Origin: Candidatus Heimdallarchaeota archaeon
GTDB lineage: Archaea; Asgardarchaeota; Heimdallarchaeia; JABLTI01
NCBI GenBank assembly: GCA_019894765.1
Contig: JAGXNT010000075.1
Location: 1 to 64,000, forward strand
Direction: 5' to 3'
DNA: 64,000 bases
The notes beneath the pieces were generated by a model that was given only the letters and a program-made list of their open reading frames with translations, searched no databases and was not told where the DNA came from. Shown here in pieces: positions 6,825 to 16,038 of this stretch (its first letter is position 1; each line of letters opens with the position of its first letter). The position numbers were made by a program, and so were the translations under genes.

Positions 6825-9281
6825 TTAGTCATCGGGCTTGTATATTGCAGTTATTAGCTCTTTGATTTCTAAAGCAATTTTCTTACCTATACCTTTGATT
6901 TCTTGAATTTCATCAACAGAAGCATTAAAGAAATTCTCCAAAGTACCAAATTTTTCAAGAATTCGCTTTGCAAGAACTGTATTAATATTTGGAAATCCTG
7001 CGATGATAAATTCAAGCAGTTCAGAAGTCTCAATAGGAGCTTTTTCAGGTCTTATACTCGGTGTTCTCTCACCTTTTCTTTGTTCTCGGTTCGCGATATT
7101 TCGTAAATACCTTGCGGTATCTTTTGTGCTTCTAGACCAGATAATTCGAATGTCAAAATTCAATGTAATTGCAGAAATTGCCCCCCTAATTGCTTCAGGA
7201 TTTAAAGCTCGATGACCGTACAAAGTTTCGCCTTCGATAATTAAAAGCGGTACTGGAAAACTCCTTTTCAGAGCAATTAATTGTGTGAAAAGTCTACCAT
7301 CAATAATGCTTTGACTGAAATCAGCAACATCTTTTCTTTCCACACCCACTCGAGAGCTAAGTATAAAATCGCCAACAGTAATTTGCTGTAAATCGATTGT
7401 GACACCTATTTGTGAGAGTTCTTTTGCGATTCCAGATTTTGCCTCTCTAGAATCTACTATTATCTTTACTTTGTCCGGTACAGATGAATCATCATCTTCC
7501 GCAAAGAATTTATCAATGTTCTCAAGCTCAGAATCAGATAATTGAGGGATGCTTTCGGTTGTATCACTTTCAATTTCCTCTTCTATTTTACTTAATGCTT
7601 CATCTGAGAGAATTGATAACTCATCTAATGGTGCGTCATCAGACACTTTATCTTCTTCAATTTCAGAGTCATTTGTCGCTGCTGCAAAGAAATCCTCCAT
7701 GGATCTTTGCTGTGTATCGATAGCTTGCTTCCCATATTTCTCTAGCTCCCTCAAGTTCCTTTTCATTTGACGTTCTTTTCGTCTAGCAGCCCAAAAATAT
7801 CCTTCATCTCGAGTGCCTTTAGTAATTAAAACAACGACTTTCCCAGCTCTTTGTCTTCCTGTTCGTCCCCTTCTTTGGATATTTCTTATTGCGGAAGGAA
7901 CACATTCATAAAAAACAACTAGATCACATTCTGAGACATCTAATCCTTCTTCACCTACGCTAGTAGCAACCAAGCAATTGAAGAGTCCATCTCGAAATTG
8001 CTGCATTACTTCTAATTGCTTCTTTTGTGTAAAACCTTTATCTCCAGCTTTTGATGCTTGACCGATAAAACGAGATGCTTTAACTTTATCAATACTATTT
8101 AGAATTTCAGCTAATTTTTTTGCAGAGTTTCGGTATTGTGTGAAAACCAAAATTCTGGAATCAGGACTTTCGCTGACCATTTCACTAACAATTCTCGTTA
8201 ATTCAGGGATTTTAGGATGTTCAAAACCATCATCTGAGATTTGTTTAGCGACATCATAAGCAACAACTAATGCATCTTCACTTAATAATGAAATAAGATT
8301 CCGAGTAGCTTTCGAACTCTTAGCTTCTTTATGCATTTTTTCAAAGTACTTAATTAAGGAGCTAATACCTTGCGTCTCAAGTAATTCTAAAGCATGAGTT
8401 AGTCTAATAGAAGACCCAACCAAACCAAGAGCTAAATATAATTCAGAAACATTTTCAGTTTTATCAAATTGCTTGGTAATTTGAGGAGGTAATTTCAACA
8501 GATCTTTTCGATGAACACTAATACTTGATGATTGCAGCCAACCCAAACGCTTGAGTTCTTTTAGTTTCGATGAAAGGGAACGCTCAAAGAGTGATTTGAT
8601 TCTTTGGAATTTCTCGGGTAATTCAAGATGTATCCAATCTACATCCGTTTTTTGTACGTAGGGTTTTACATCAGCGGAAGACTCTATTCTGGTTTCAACA
8701 TGTTTTATTGAAAGGCTCTTACAAACTTCATTGATTTTCTCTTGTTCAGAACCTGGAGAAGCAGTGATAGCTAATATTAATGGATTAGCTGCTTTTTTCA
8801 TATATTGTTTTGCAGCATAAACATACGCGTAATCACCCACTGCGCGATGTGCTTCATCAACCCCCAGGAGAGAGCACTGCTTTAAATCAAGTCTATTAGC
8901 TAAGAGATCATTTTCTACAACTTGTGGTGTTGCGATGATAATCTGAGCTTGTTTCCAAATTTTGATTCTCTTTTCGGGTAAAACTGAACCAGTTAACATC
9001 ACGATTTCATCTTCAATAATATTGAAGACCTTCTGGAAAGTTTTGAGATGTTGTTCAACAAGGGGTTTTGTTGGAGCCACAATTAATATGAAGGAATCAG
9101 GGTATTGTTCCATTCGTTTTGCGGTTAACAAAGCTAGAATAATTGTTTTACCTAATCCAGTTGGCAGAACAACTAAAGTATTCCCTTTCAAAGTTTTAGC
9201 AAAAATCGTTTGCTGATATAGACGAGCTTCGATACTCTTAGGTTTGATATATTTATGTTGAATATATTTCTCGTCTGACAT
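6825..9281 (-). CDS. hef: Hef helicase-nuclease (FANCM/XPF family)
   Basis: An 818-residue fusion with the full archaeal Hef layout. The SF2 helicase has VVLPTGLGKT (Walker A, about 37-46), DEAH at 142-145, the large insert before domain 2, and QRRGRTGRQ (motif VI). A low-complexity acidic linker follows (about 540-605). The ERCC4 nuclease holds IIVDSREAKSG and VGVERKDVADF, the ERKxxxD active site. The C-terminus has helix-hairpin-helix repeats (FPNINTVLAKRILEKF, IQEIKGIGKKIA). Hef remodels and cuts stalled replication forks. All catalytic residues I can check are intact. It is transcribed alone, with a 230-nt gap before its start. Confidence 0.95.
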   Translation of the reverse strand: MSDEKYIQHKYIKPKSIEARLYQQTIFAKTLKGNTLVVLPTGLGKTIILALLTAKRMEQYPDSFILIVAPTKPLVEQHLKTFQKVFNIIEDEIVMLTGSVLPEKRIKIWKQAQIIIATPQVVENDLLANRLDLKQCSLLGVDEAHRAVGDYAYVYAAKQYMKKAANPLILAITASPGSEQEKINEVCKSLSIKHVETRIESSADVKPYVQKTDVDWIHLELPEKFQRIKSLFERSLSSKLKELKRLGWLQSSSISVHRKDLLKLPPQITKQFDKTENVSELYLALGLVGSSIRLTHALELLETQGISSLIKYFEKMHKEAKSSKATRNLISLLSEDALVVAYDVAKQISDDGFEHPKIPELTRIVSEMVSESPDSRILVFTQYRNSAKKLAEILNSIDKVKASRFIGQASKAGDKGFTQKKQLEVMQQFRDGLFNCLVATSVGEEGLDVSECDLVVFYECVPSAIRNIQRRGRTGRQRAGKVVVLITKGTRDEGYFWAARRKERQMKRNLRELEKYGKQAIDTQQRSMEDFFAAATNDSEIEEDKVSDDAPLDELSILSDEALSKIEEEIESDTTESIPQLSDSELENIDKFFAEDDDSSVPDKVKIIVDSREAKSGIAKELSQIGVTIDLQQITVGDFILSSRVGVERKDVADFSQSIIDGRLFTQLIALKRSFPVPLLIIEGETLYGHRALNPEAIRGAISAITLNFDIRIIWSRSTKDTARYLRNIANREQRKGERTPSIRPEKAPIETSELLEFIIAGFPNINTVLAKRILEKFGTLENFFNASVDEIQEIKGIGKKIALEIKELITAIYKPDD

Positions 9282-9512
9282 TCAATTCCCGCTCATTTCA
9301 CATACTTAGAATTTTTATTTTATAGATTAAAGTTACTATTAAATCTGTTTACTAGGGAGATGACTAAAACTAAAATGTTACGCTATTCAACACTATTTCT
9401 TTTATCAAATTACTCTTAGTGATGTGCTTGGAAAGAAAATCCTTCACTAGCTAATCTTTAAAACTGAGTTTGCAAATACTATTTTGACCAAAGCTGTGGA
9501 TATGAAATTAAA

Positions 9513-9959
9513 ATGTCTATAAAGGAAAATGATTTACCGGAGAATCGTAAACTCAGCGAAGGTGAAACTTATTTTTCATATTATCTAAAACAAAGATCGA
9601 TGTGGATTTCTTTGTTATTGTCCACTTTTTTGCTGCTTGATATTATTACGATATTTGTGAAAACAAATTATTCCTTCACAAAAATTTTCGCTTACTTTGG
9701 TATTCTGATGCTGCTTTTAGCAGGAGGAGCTCTTACATTTATTTATTTTGAAGAAAATTTCTTTTGGGCATTACTTGGGTCTTTAGTACTAGGAGTAATG
9801 CCATTAATTGAAATTATTATTGTATTAACAAAAGCACTTACCAGTGTAGATCTTGGTCTAGCAATCCTGTCTTTATTGATAATCTTACTATTATGTGTTT
9901 TACCGGTAATTTTGGTTAGTATTAGATTTAAAATTAAGAATAAGCAATCTGAAAAATGA
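9513..9959 (+). CDS. Four-helix membrane protein, unknown
   Basis: A 148-residue protein with four strongly hydrophobic segments at about 30-50, 56-77, 82-105 and 113-140, a polar N-terminus and a basic C-terminal tail (RFKIKNKQSEK), which should be cytoplasmic. I recognise no family motif. It lies 15 nt before another unknown membrane protein on the same strand; the two are probably one operon and may form a complex. The start is ATG with no clear Shine-Dalgarno. Confidence 0.65.
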   Translation: MSIKENDLPENRKLSEGETYFSYYLKQRSMWISLLLSTFLLLDIITIFVKTNYSFTKIFAYFGILMLLLAGGALTFIYFEENFFWALLGSLVLGVMPLIEIIIVLTKALTSVDLGLAILSLLIILLLCVLPVILVSIRFKIKNKQSEK

Positions 9960-9974
9960 ATTGATGGATGTTAC

Positions 9975-10571
9975 ATGAGTAAAAAACAGAAAAATGAAAG
10001 AAAAATCCATCACTATCTCAAGAGACTATTAGATCCTATTGTGATTATATTCATCGTTTTTTGGATTTATTCCATCAATATGCTTGCATTTTTCTTTAGG
10101 ACACCAGGAATTTTTGCTACTGATTTATTTGCAGACACTATAACTCAGTATTTTTGGAATGGAAATTATTCAATTCTCGATATAGAATTAGATAGCATTA
10201 CTGAAGGATTCACAGCAGATTTCCCAAAACAATTTAGCTGGGTATTTATTGTAGCGGCAATCTGTTTTGTTCTATTAACAACCATTGGAATTGCTCTTGC
10301 TGTGTTCAAACAAGGAATAAATCGATTTAAGATTATTCGAATTGTAATATGGCCATTATTCATAATAGCTAGTATGATAATTGGTTCTGTTATTGTCTTC
10401 TTTAATTGGGGTGCTAGTTTAAAAACGGAAGATATAGTTATCTCGTATGGAAGAGTTGTAATGCTCAATTTTGTAGTTTCATTACTCTTTATTCTTTTAG
10501 TGTTAATTCTTAGTGCTTATCTTTCAAATTATGAAAAAAATCGAGCTAGTCAAATTATTAATTCATCATAA
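9975..10571 (+). CDS. Four-helix membrane protein, unknown
   Basis: A 198-residue protein with hydrophobic segments at about 21-42, 88-110, 120-142 and 160-185. A soluble, acidic loop of some 45 residues lies between the first two. The N-terminus is very basic (MSKKQKNERKIHHYLKRLL), which predicts it stays inside. No family is recognised. It follows the four-helix protein at 9513-9959 after 15 nt. It converges on the DUF2797 gene, with 18 nt between stops. Confidence 0.65.
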   Translation: MSKKQKNERKIHHYLKRLLDPIVIIFIVFWIYSINMLAFFFRTPGIFATDLFADTITQYFWNGNYSILDIELDSITEGFTADFPKQFSWVFIVAAICFVLLTTIGIALAVFKQGINRFKIIRIVIWPLFIIASMIIGSVIVFFNWGASLKTEDIVISYGRVVMLNFVVSLLFILLVLILSAYLSNYEKNRASQIINSS

Positions 10572-10589
10572 TTTTCTTAGTCAAATAGA

Positions 10590-11498
10590 TTAAACGAAAT
10601 CAAACAAACTTTTTTGCCCTTTCATCTCTTCATAATCTTGACTTAAATGAGCTTGAATTCCTACAAGTGAATCTAGATTTAGAGCATAATGAGTTTCAAC
10701 GTTTTTAACTATCAATATTGAACCCTTAACGCCAACTATTTTTCCACTTATATCTAAGCCTGTTTTATCTAATTTGAGAACTAATGGTTGTGCAGTTAAT
10801 GAGTGTATATCACTGTAATATTTATCGAGAAAAACAACAGAATCCAATTCTTTCTTCGGAATAAGAATCTCTGATTTCATTGTTGCATATATCTCATCAA
10901 TAATTGATTGTAGTTCATTTTTTACTTGATCTTTATTGATTTCTTTTCCTATGGATTTCATTTTCTGACTAATTCTAACAGCTAAGGGTAAGGAGAATTT
11001 CGTACTTATTTGTTGTTCCAAAGCTCTTGGTGCGAGACCAACACCAACTGCAACACTAATGCCAGCATCGCTCCCTTGTCCAATCCATCTTCGCATAGGA
11101 TTAGTAGATGATCCTACCTTAATTCTTCCTGCAATGTGGGTAAGATAAACATGAGCAAGAGTTCTCCAACAATATTCGTTTGCTTCTTCACTGGATGGAT
11201 GACAAAAATCTCCCTGACAAATAGCTTTGCAAATGTAGAATTCTGATAAAGCACATCTTTGGCATTGAACTCTGTTTAAAGGTAGGACCTCAACAGTTGG
11301 GCAAGTTACGTGTTTTCTTGCTGAATTACTAAAACCCACGCAGAACTTCTCTTGTTCTGGTTCAACCTTTATAGTAACACTTTTCCCTTTTTTTAGAAAT
11401 AATATGTTATCTTGTTCGCTCCCATGTTCAGTAAACAGAATATAAGGTTCCGGATGAGGTTTCATTTTCCATCCGAAGAGTTGTATGAAAGCATCCAT
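10590..11498 (-). CDS. DUF2797 family protein
   Basis: A 302-residue protein. The middle carries cysteines at CPTVEVLPLNRVQCQRCALSE, CKAICQGDFCH and EYCW, which probably bind zinc, followed by HVYLTHIAGRIKVGSSTNPM and RRWIGQGSDAGI. The second stretch is the family core and recalls a GIY-YIG-like strand pair (VYL...KVG). I take this as DUF2797, a family of unknown function; nuclease activity would be speculation. The C-terminal part (about 215-290) is a separate beta-rich domain. It is divergent from the DHH gene at 11633. Confidence 0.75.
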   Translation of the reverse strand: MDAFIQLFGWKMKPHPEPYILFTEHGSEQDNILFLKKGKSVTIKVEPEQEKFCVGFSNSARKHVTCPTVEVLPLNRVQCQRCALSEFYICKAICQGDFCHPSSEEANEYCWRTLAHVYLTHIAGRIKVGSSTNPMRRWIGQGSDAGISVAVGVGLAPRALEQQISTKFSLPLAVRISQKMKSIGKEINKDQVKNELQSIIDEIYATMKSEILIPKKELDSVVFLDKYYSDIHSLTAQPLVLKLDKTGLDISGKIVGVKGSILIVKNVETHYALNLDSLVGIQAHLSQDYEEMKGQKSLFDFV

Positions 11499-11632
11499 AA
11501 GAATACGCCCAGATAAGTTTAAGTGGCAAAGAACCTCAAAGGTCTTTAAATATTTGTTTCTTATAGAGTTAAAAGAGGATTAAATCCATATTTTGATTTA
11601 AGAAATAGATATTGGAAAGTTGAGTGAAGTAA

Positions 11633-12613
11633 ATGAGTGAAACGATAATTCTCTGTCATGGTGATTGTGATGGAATGACTTCAGGAGCAATTGCTTTAGC
11701 TGCTAATCCTGGTGCACGAATTTGGTTAACTAAACCATTTAATTTAGATGATGACTTGAAGAGAATCGATCAGAAATATGATAAAATCATCATTACTGAC
11801 ATTGCACTTAATGAAGAAGATTACAATAAAACATTTCAAGAAATGAGAAGATTGAGAAAACTCGGAAGTGAAATAATATACATAGACCATCATCCTCTTC
11901 CAGAGGGAATAAAAAAGAAAGACATTCCAGCAACTATTACAATTCACAGACTTGATGGTTGTGCTGCTGAATTAACATATCTACATTTTGAGGATAAACT
12001 AAGTTGGGAGTATAGGATTTTAGCTGCAATTGGGGCTGTTGGTGACTATGTAATGGATTCAATATTTGCTCAAGAAGTTATGAATGATTATGATGGTCGA
12101 AGTATAGCTTTCCAAGCTGCAATTATTGTCCAAAGTCTTGGTGAAATTCCTGAATCCGACGATATGAAAATGAAGAAAAGCATTATTGAAAGATTAGCTT
12201 TAGGTATTCTACCGAGTGAGCTAAATAATCTAGTAGATAGAGCAATGAGAGGAAGTCAAATCGAGAAATTAGTTAGAGAATACGTACATAAAAATGCTAA
12301 GCAAAAGAAGTTTATTGGTTATATCTTGGATATACCGACTGGAGGAGGTTTCAAAGGTAAAGGGGCATTATTTGCTGCTACGGCAATGGATAAACCAGTG
12401 GGGATTTGTGGAAATTCTATTGGTGAAGATATTTCAATGTCTCTTCGAAGAAGAGATGAAAATTATGACCTTAATATTGCTGTAAGAAAAGCAGCGACAG
12501 AAGTCGGGGGAAGTGGTGGTGGTCATCCCTCAGCAGCTGGAGCCAGAATCAAAAAAACTAAATGGATAAAATTCTTGGATTTACTGGATTTTGAGTTGAA
12601 GAAACAAGAGTAA
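11633..12613 (+). CDS. DHH/DHHA1 family phosphoesterase
   Basis: A 326-residue protein. CHGDCDGMTSGAIALA near the start gives the first Asp motif, ITDIALNE the second, IDHHPLP near residue 88 the name-giving DHH motif, and GGSGGGHPSAAGARI at about 297-311 the DHHA1 GGGH substrate loop. DHH/DHHA1 enzymes are Mn-dependent phosphoesterases (RecJ-like exonucleases, nanoRNases, c-di-AMP hydrolases). The compact size without an OB fold favours an oligonucleotide or dinucleotide hydrolase over full RecJ. The start is ATG after GTTGAGTGA. The DUF362 gene follows after 22 nt. Confidence 0.88.
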   Translation: MSETIILCHGDCDGMTSGAIALAANPGARIWLTKPFNLDDDLKRIDQKYDKIIITDIALNEEDYNKTFQEMRRLRKLGSEIIYIDHHPLPEGIKKKDIPATITIHRLDGCAAELTYLHFEDKLSWEYRILAAIGAVGDYVMDSIFAQEVMNDYDGRSIAFQAAIIVQSLGEIPESDDMKMKKSIIERLALGILPSELNNLVDRAMRGSQIEKLVREYVHKNAKQKKFIGYILDIPTGGGFKGKGALFAATAMDKPVGICGNSIGEDISMSLRRRDENYDLNIAVRKAATEVGGSGGGHPSAAGARIKKTKWIKFLDLLDFELKKQE

Positions 12614-12635
12614 TAAATCACTGTGGCAAGGCAAA

Positions 12636-13400
12636 TTGATTACAATTATTGAAAATACTAAGCAATTAAAGAGTCATCTTTACGAATGGCTGGAACAGAA
12701 AAATTTTGTTGGACACATGCAAAACAAAAAAATATTACTGAAGCCAAACATGGGTTATCCAAAACCGGCTCCCTTTACTACTTCAACAGAAATCATAAGA
12801 GCTGTTGTAGAGCTTTTAAGTGAATTGAACTCCCAACAAATAATAATTGGAGAGGGATCAACAAGTCATTCTAATGCCTTAGAGAATTTTGAAGCAACTG
12901 GATTAATTGAAGAATTAAAGGATTTCAAAGTTCAATTCATAGATCTAAATAAGCAAGAAAGTGATTCTGTGGAATTATCAAACAATGTTACACATTACTT
13001 ACCAAAATTGTTGAAACAAGTTGACATTAGAATATCAATGCCTGTCATAAAGTTCTACGATGATGATGAAGGAGAATTCTTTTTATCAAACGCAATAAAG
13101 AATTTCTTTGGTTTGCCACCTAAGGAAAAATACCAAAAAGATTCAGAATCAGAAAAAAGAGATTCTTTACACAATGATTTGCATAAATCAGTAGTTGAAA
13201 TTTTTCATGCCGTTGAAAACTATGCCCCATTTGATTTATACATCTGTGATGGAACCAAAGTTTTGGAAGGAGAAGCGACGATTGGTCAAGCAAAACATTG
13301 GGGAAAAATAGTGATTTCTGACAATGCATTAGAAGCTGATTTAAAGGTATTAGAAATCCTCAAAAAACCTTTACCAAAATATCTAAGACTGCTTGCATGA
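12636..13400 (+). CDS. DUF362 domain protein
   Basis: A 254-residue protein. KKILLKPNMGYPKPAPFTTS and the helix after it match the DUF362 core (the K-P-N turn, then T-x2-E-I-I-R-A-V), followed by QIIIGEGSTSHSNALENFE and a middle region ending in FYDDDEGEFFLSNAIKNFFG. DUF362 proteins often carry ferredoxin domains; none is present, so this is the short soluble type. Function unknown. The start is TTG at 12636 with CAAGG 5 nt upstream, and it probably shares a transcript with the DHH gene. Confidence 0.72.
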   Translation: MITIIENTKQLKSHLYEWLEQKNFVGHMQNKKILLKPNMGYPKPAPFTTSTEIIRAVVELLSELNSQQIIIGEGSTSHSNALENFEATGLIEELKDFKVQFIDLNKQESDSVELSNNVTHYLPKLLKQVDIRISMPVIKFYDDDEGEFFLSNAIKNFFGLPPKEKYQKDSESEKRDSLHNDLHKSVVEIFHAVENYAPFDLYICDGTKVLEGEATIGQAKHWGKIVISDNALEADLKVLEILKKPLPKYLRLLA

Positions 13401-13427
13401 AATTAAAAAAAATTTGGTACTTTTTTA

Positions 13428-14597
13428 TCATGCAGCAGATATAGAGATTAAGTGAGGACCACTTGCATCATTACCAGGATCGATAAATGATATGTATTGA
13501 ATGTATTTGAACACATTAACTAAAAAACTAGCAGTATGAGTATGAATCGGTTGATAAGGTGAATCAAGTTGGTTCCCAAGATCAATTTCTTTGATCATGC
13601 CAAATGGGACACTTACACATCTAGCACCAGCATTGGAATTGTACCACCAATCATCAATATATTCATGTCCAAGATTCCAGATATCACTACTCCCGTCAGT
13701 ATATGTAACATTAAGTGTTAGAGCAGTAGCACCATTTGCAAACTCATCACCCCACGAACCGGCTAATCCTAAGAGAAATAGTTTGTTTGCTCTGAAGGGT
13801 ATTGCAGTTCTATTGATTTGTTGCAAAGTCGGTTGATTTGTTAGGTTTCCATTAACTGAATGAAAAATAACGATTTTTCCAGTATAATAGAACTTCACGT
13901 AATCGCTTTGCCCTGGTACTGGCAACCAAACATATTGTCCTGGCAGTAATGGCCCATGGTTATCACCACCAGTTGTCCAATAGTTATTAGATGGCCAACC
14001 TGGAACATCAATAGATCCTTCTAAACCATAAACTTGTAAATCAAAAACTTCAAAATTTTCAAGCACGTCATCAAAATCTGCTTGCGCATTTAGGAGTGCC
14101 CAGTCAGAAATTTGAGCTGCTGTTTGGCCGGAATGATAAATTTCTAAACGATAATAAGTCTCATCATATAACTCTAATTCAATTTGATCTGAGGGAATTA
14201 CAAAGGTATTATCGGTACGCAATTTTACTGTTTTCGGATCCGATGGTGAAACTATTGCACTACCAGCAATCGTAAAATTCCATTCTTCATGTTTTATCCA
14301 TTGATTTTTGTTACCCAATTGACTTCTTGCAACAGTCCAAATAATTACTTGACTAATTTCTACTTCCCTTGTTCCAATATTAGAAACAAAGAGAGTTATT
14401 TCATCGTACCATGAATCTTTGTTTCTATCTTTTATGCCATGGACAGTAGCATAAAGATTTGTTCGATTAAACATAGGAATTACTAAGAAATAGACTATTG
14501 CTGCAGAAGTTACTGTTAAAGCGATTAAGAGAATTGCAGCAATAACGGGACTAACTGCTTTTCTTCTATTAATCAATCTTTTAATTGTTTTCAACAT
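13428..14597 (-). CDS. Pilin-like surface protein (type IV pilin N-terminus), paralogue 1
   Basis: About 389 residues from ATG 14597, which has GGTGTTT 9 nt upstream; a TTG at 14612 is the alternative. The N-terminus is an archaeal class III signal: basic INRRKAVSPVIAAILLIAL and further hydrophobic residues, with prepilin peptidase expected to cut before AVSPV. A beta-rich ectodomain follows: a first domain with DRNKDSWYDEITLFVSN and a second of about 180 residues with FHSVNGNLT, LLGLAGSWGDEF, YIDDWWYNSNAG and PIHTHTASF. It is twice or more the size of a typical pilin, so it may be a pilus-tip adhesin or an N-anchored surface protein. The next gene upstream is a close paralogue. Confidence 0.78.
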   Translation of the reverse strand: MLKTIKRLINRRKAVSPVIAAILLIALTVTSAAIVYFLVIPMFNRTNLYATVHGIKDRNKDSWYDEITLFVSNIGTREVEISQVIIWTVARSQLGNKNQWIKHEEWNFTIAGSAIVSPSDPKTVKLRTDNTFVIPSDQIELELYDETYYRLEIYHSGQTAAQISDWALLNAQADFDDVLENFEVFDLQVYGLEGSIDVPGWPSNNYWTTGGDNHGPLLPGQYVWLPVPGQSDYVKFYYTGKIVIFHSVNGNLTNQPTLQQINRTAIPFRANKLFLLGLAGSWGDEFANGATALTLNVTYTDGSSDIWNLGHEYIDDWWYNSNAGARCVSVPFGMIKEIDLGNQLDSPYQPIHTHTASFLVNVFKYIQYISFIDPGNDASGPHLISISAA

Positions 14598-14769
14598 AAG
14601 TGCAAACACCAATGAATTATAATAAGATGTTCTTCTTCTTAATTAATTAATTTTCTTTTGGCACTATATTATTATGTACTCTTACATATATTCTTTCGGT
14701 TCTTGATAATTTTGAAAAAAGAATTAAAAATAAAGAAAAAAGAATCTAGCGAATTGCTAGATTGTTAAA

Positions 14770-15915
14770 TTATCTGAATGTTAGTGAAAGTAAATGTCCA
14801 CCTGAGCGATCATCACCAGGATCAGCAAAAATAACAGCCTTAAGGTATTTGAAATAATCCAAGTAAAATCTAGTTGTGTGGGTATGAATATGTGAATTAG
14901 GAGTATCTGCTTGTGTACCAAGATCTATTTCTGTAACAGCACCTGTAGGAGCAGAGATACAAATACCTCCAGGATTTGCATCATACCACCAATCATCAAC
15001 GTATGAATGATTTAAAAGATAGTTATCAGTTGTATCATCAGTATAAACAAAAGTTAAATTCACTGCCCAATCACCAACTGTAAACCAATCACCCCAAGAT
15101 CCTGCTAATCCTAAGATGAAAAATTTACTGGCTCTGAATGGATTACTACTTATGTCAAAAGTTTGCACGAGTGGTTGTTCAGTTAAGTTACCATTTATTG
15201 AGTGAAAAACAACTATTTGTGATCCAATATAAAATGGTACTAATTGTGCTTCATCTAGCACTGGAAGAAGTTTGACTGCATCTGGAAAAAGTTGTTCATC
15301 ACCATCAGCATTTGTTAGATAGTTATTTGCAGCTCTACTTGGATCATCGATTGTGCCCTCAAAACCAGAGGCAGTTAGATTAAACTGCGAAAAATTGGTT
15401 AGGATATCAAAGAGGTCTACTCGATCATTCAAGGATTCCCAATCGCTAAAATAGGCATTTTTACTACCTGTGTATTGAATTTCAAGACGATAAAAGGTAT
15501 TTTCCCAAATTGTCAAACCAATTTGATTATCACCATTAATTTTCGCATAATATATTTCAGAGGGATTCGAGATAGCTTGAGCTTCAATATCAAAAACCCA
15601 ATCCAGATGAGGAATCCAGAAATCCGGGATTGCCAGGGTACTGGTAGTTGCTGTCCAAACTGTTACATTTACAATTTCTACAGATTTTGTTCCAGTATTC
15701 ACAACATATAATGAAATTTCGTCAAATAACGAATCCTTATTGGTGTCCTTAATTTTGTCTATTGAAATTTCAATCCTGTGTCTCTGAAATATTGGGACTA
15801 TAACAAAATAAACTATTGCTACTGCTGCGACAGTAAGAGCTATTAAGAGAAGAGCTGCAACAACTGGACTTACTGCTTTTCTTCGATAATACAATCTTTT
15901 TATTTTCTTAATCAT
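14770..15915 (-). CDS. Pilin-like surface protein (type IV pilin N-terminus), paralogue 2
   Basis: A 381-residue paralogue of the protein at 13428-14597, alignable over its whole length: YYRRKAVSPVVAALLLIAL at the N-terminus, DTNKDSLFDEISLYVVN, FHSINGNLTEQP, ILGLAGSWGDWF, YVDDWWYDANPGG and SHIHTHTTRF. The conserved aromatic and acidic residues in YxDDWWY suggest a binding or folding role for the C-terminal domain; a carbohydrate-binding jelly-roll is possible but unproven. The start is ATG 15915 with TGGTGGAA upstream. No pilus ATPase or prepilin peptidase gene lies in the window. Confidence 0.78.
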   Translation of the reverse strand: MIKKIKRLYYRRKAVSPVVAALLLIALTVAAVAIVYFVIVPIFQRHRIEISIDKIKDTNKDSLFDEISLYVVNTGTKSVEIVNVTVWTATTSTLAIPDFWIPHLDWVFDIEAQAISNPSEIYYAKINGDNQIGLTIWENTFYRLEIQYTGSKNAYFSDWESLNDRVDLFDILTNFSQFNLTASGFEGTIDDPSRAANNYLTNADGDEQLFPDAVKLLPVLDEAQLVPFYIGSQIVVFHSINGNLTEQPLVQTFDISSNPFRASKFFILGLAGSWGDWFTVGDWAVNLTFVYTDDTTDNYLLNHSYVDDWWYDANPGGICISAPTGAVTEIDLGTQADTPNSHIHTHTTRFYLDYFKYLKAVIFADPGDDRSGGHLLSLTFR

Positions 15916-16038
15916 GTTTAGGTTCCACCATCTTCTTTAACTTCTAATCGAATAAAAGCTGCGAAACTCATATACTTAATAATTAGAACATTCCATTCTT
16001 AAATTAATTGTATTTTACATATTTACAGAGAAAAGCTA

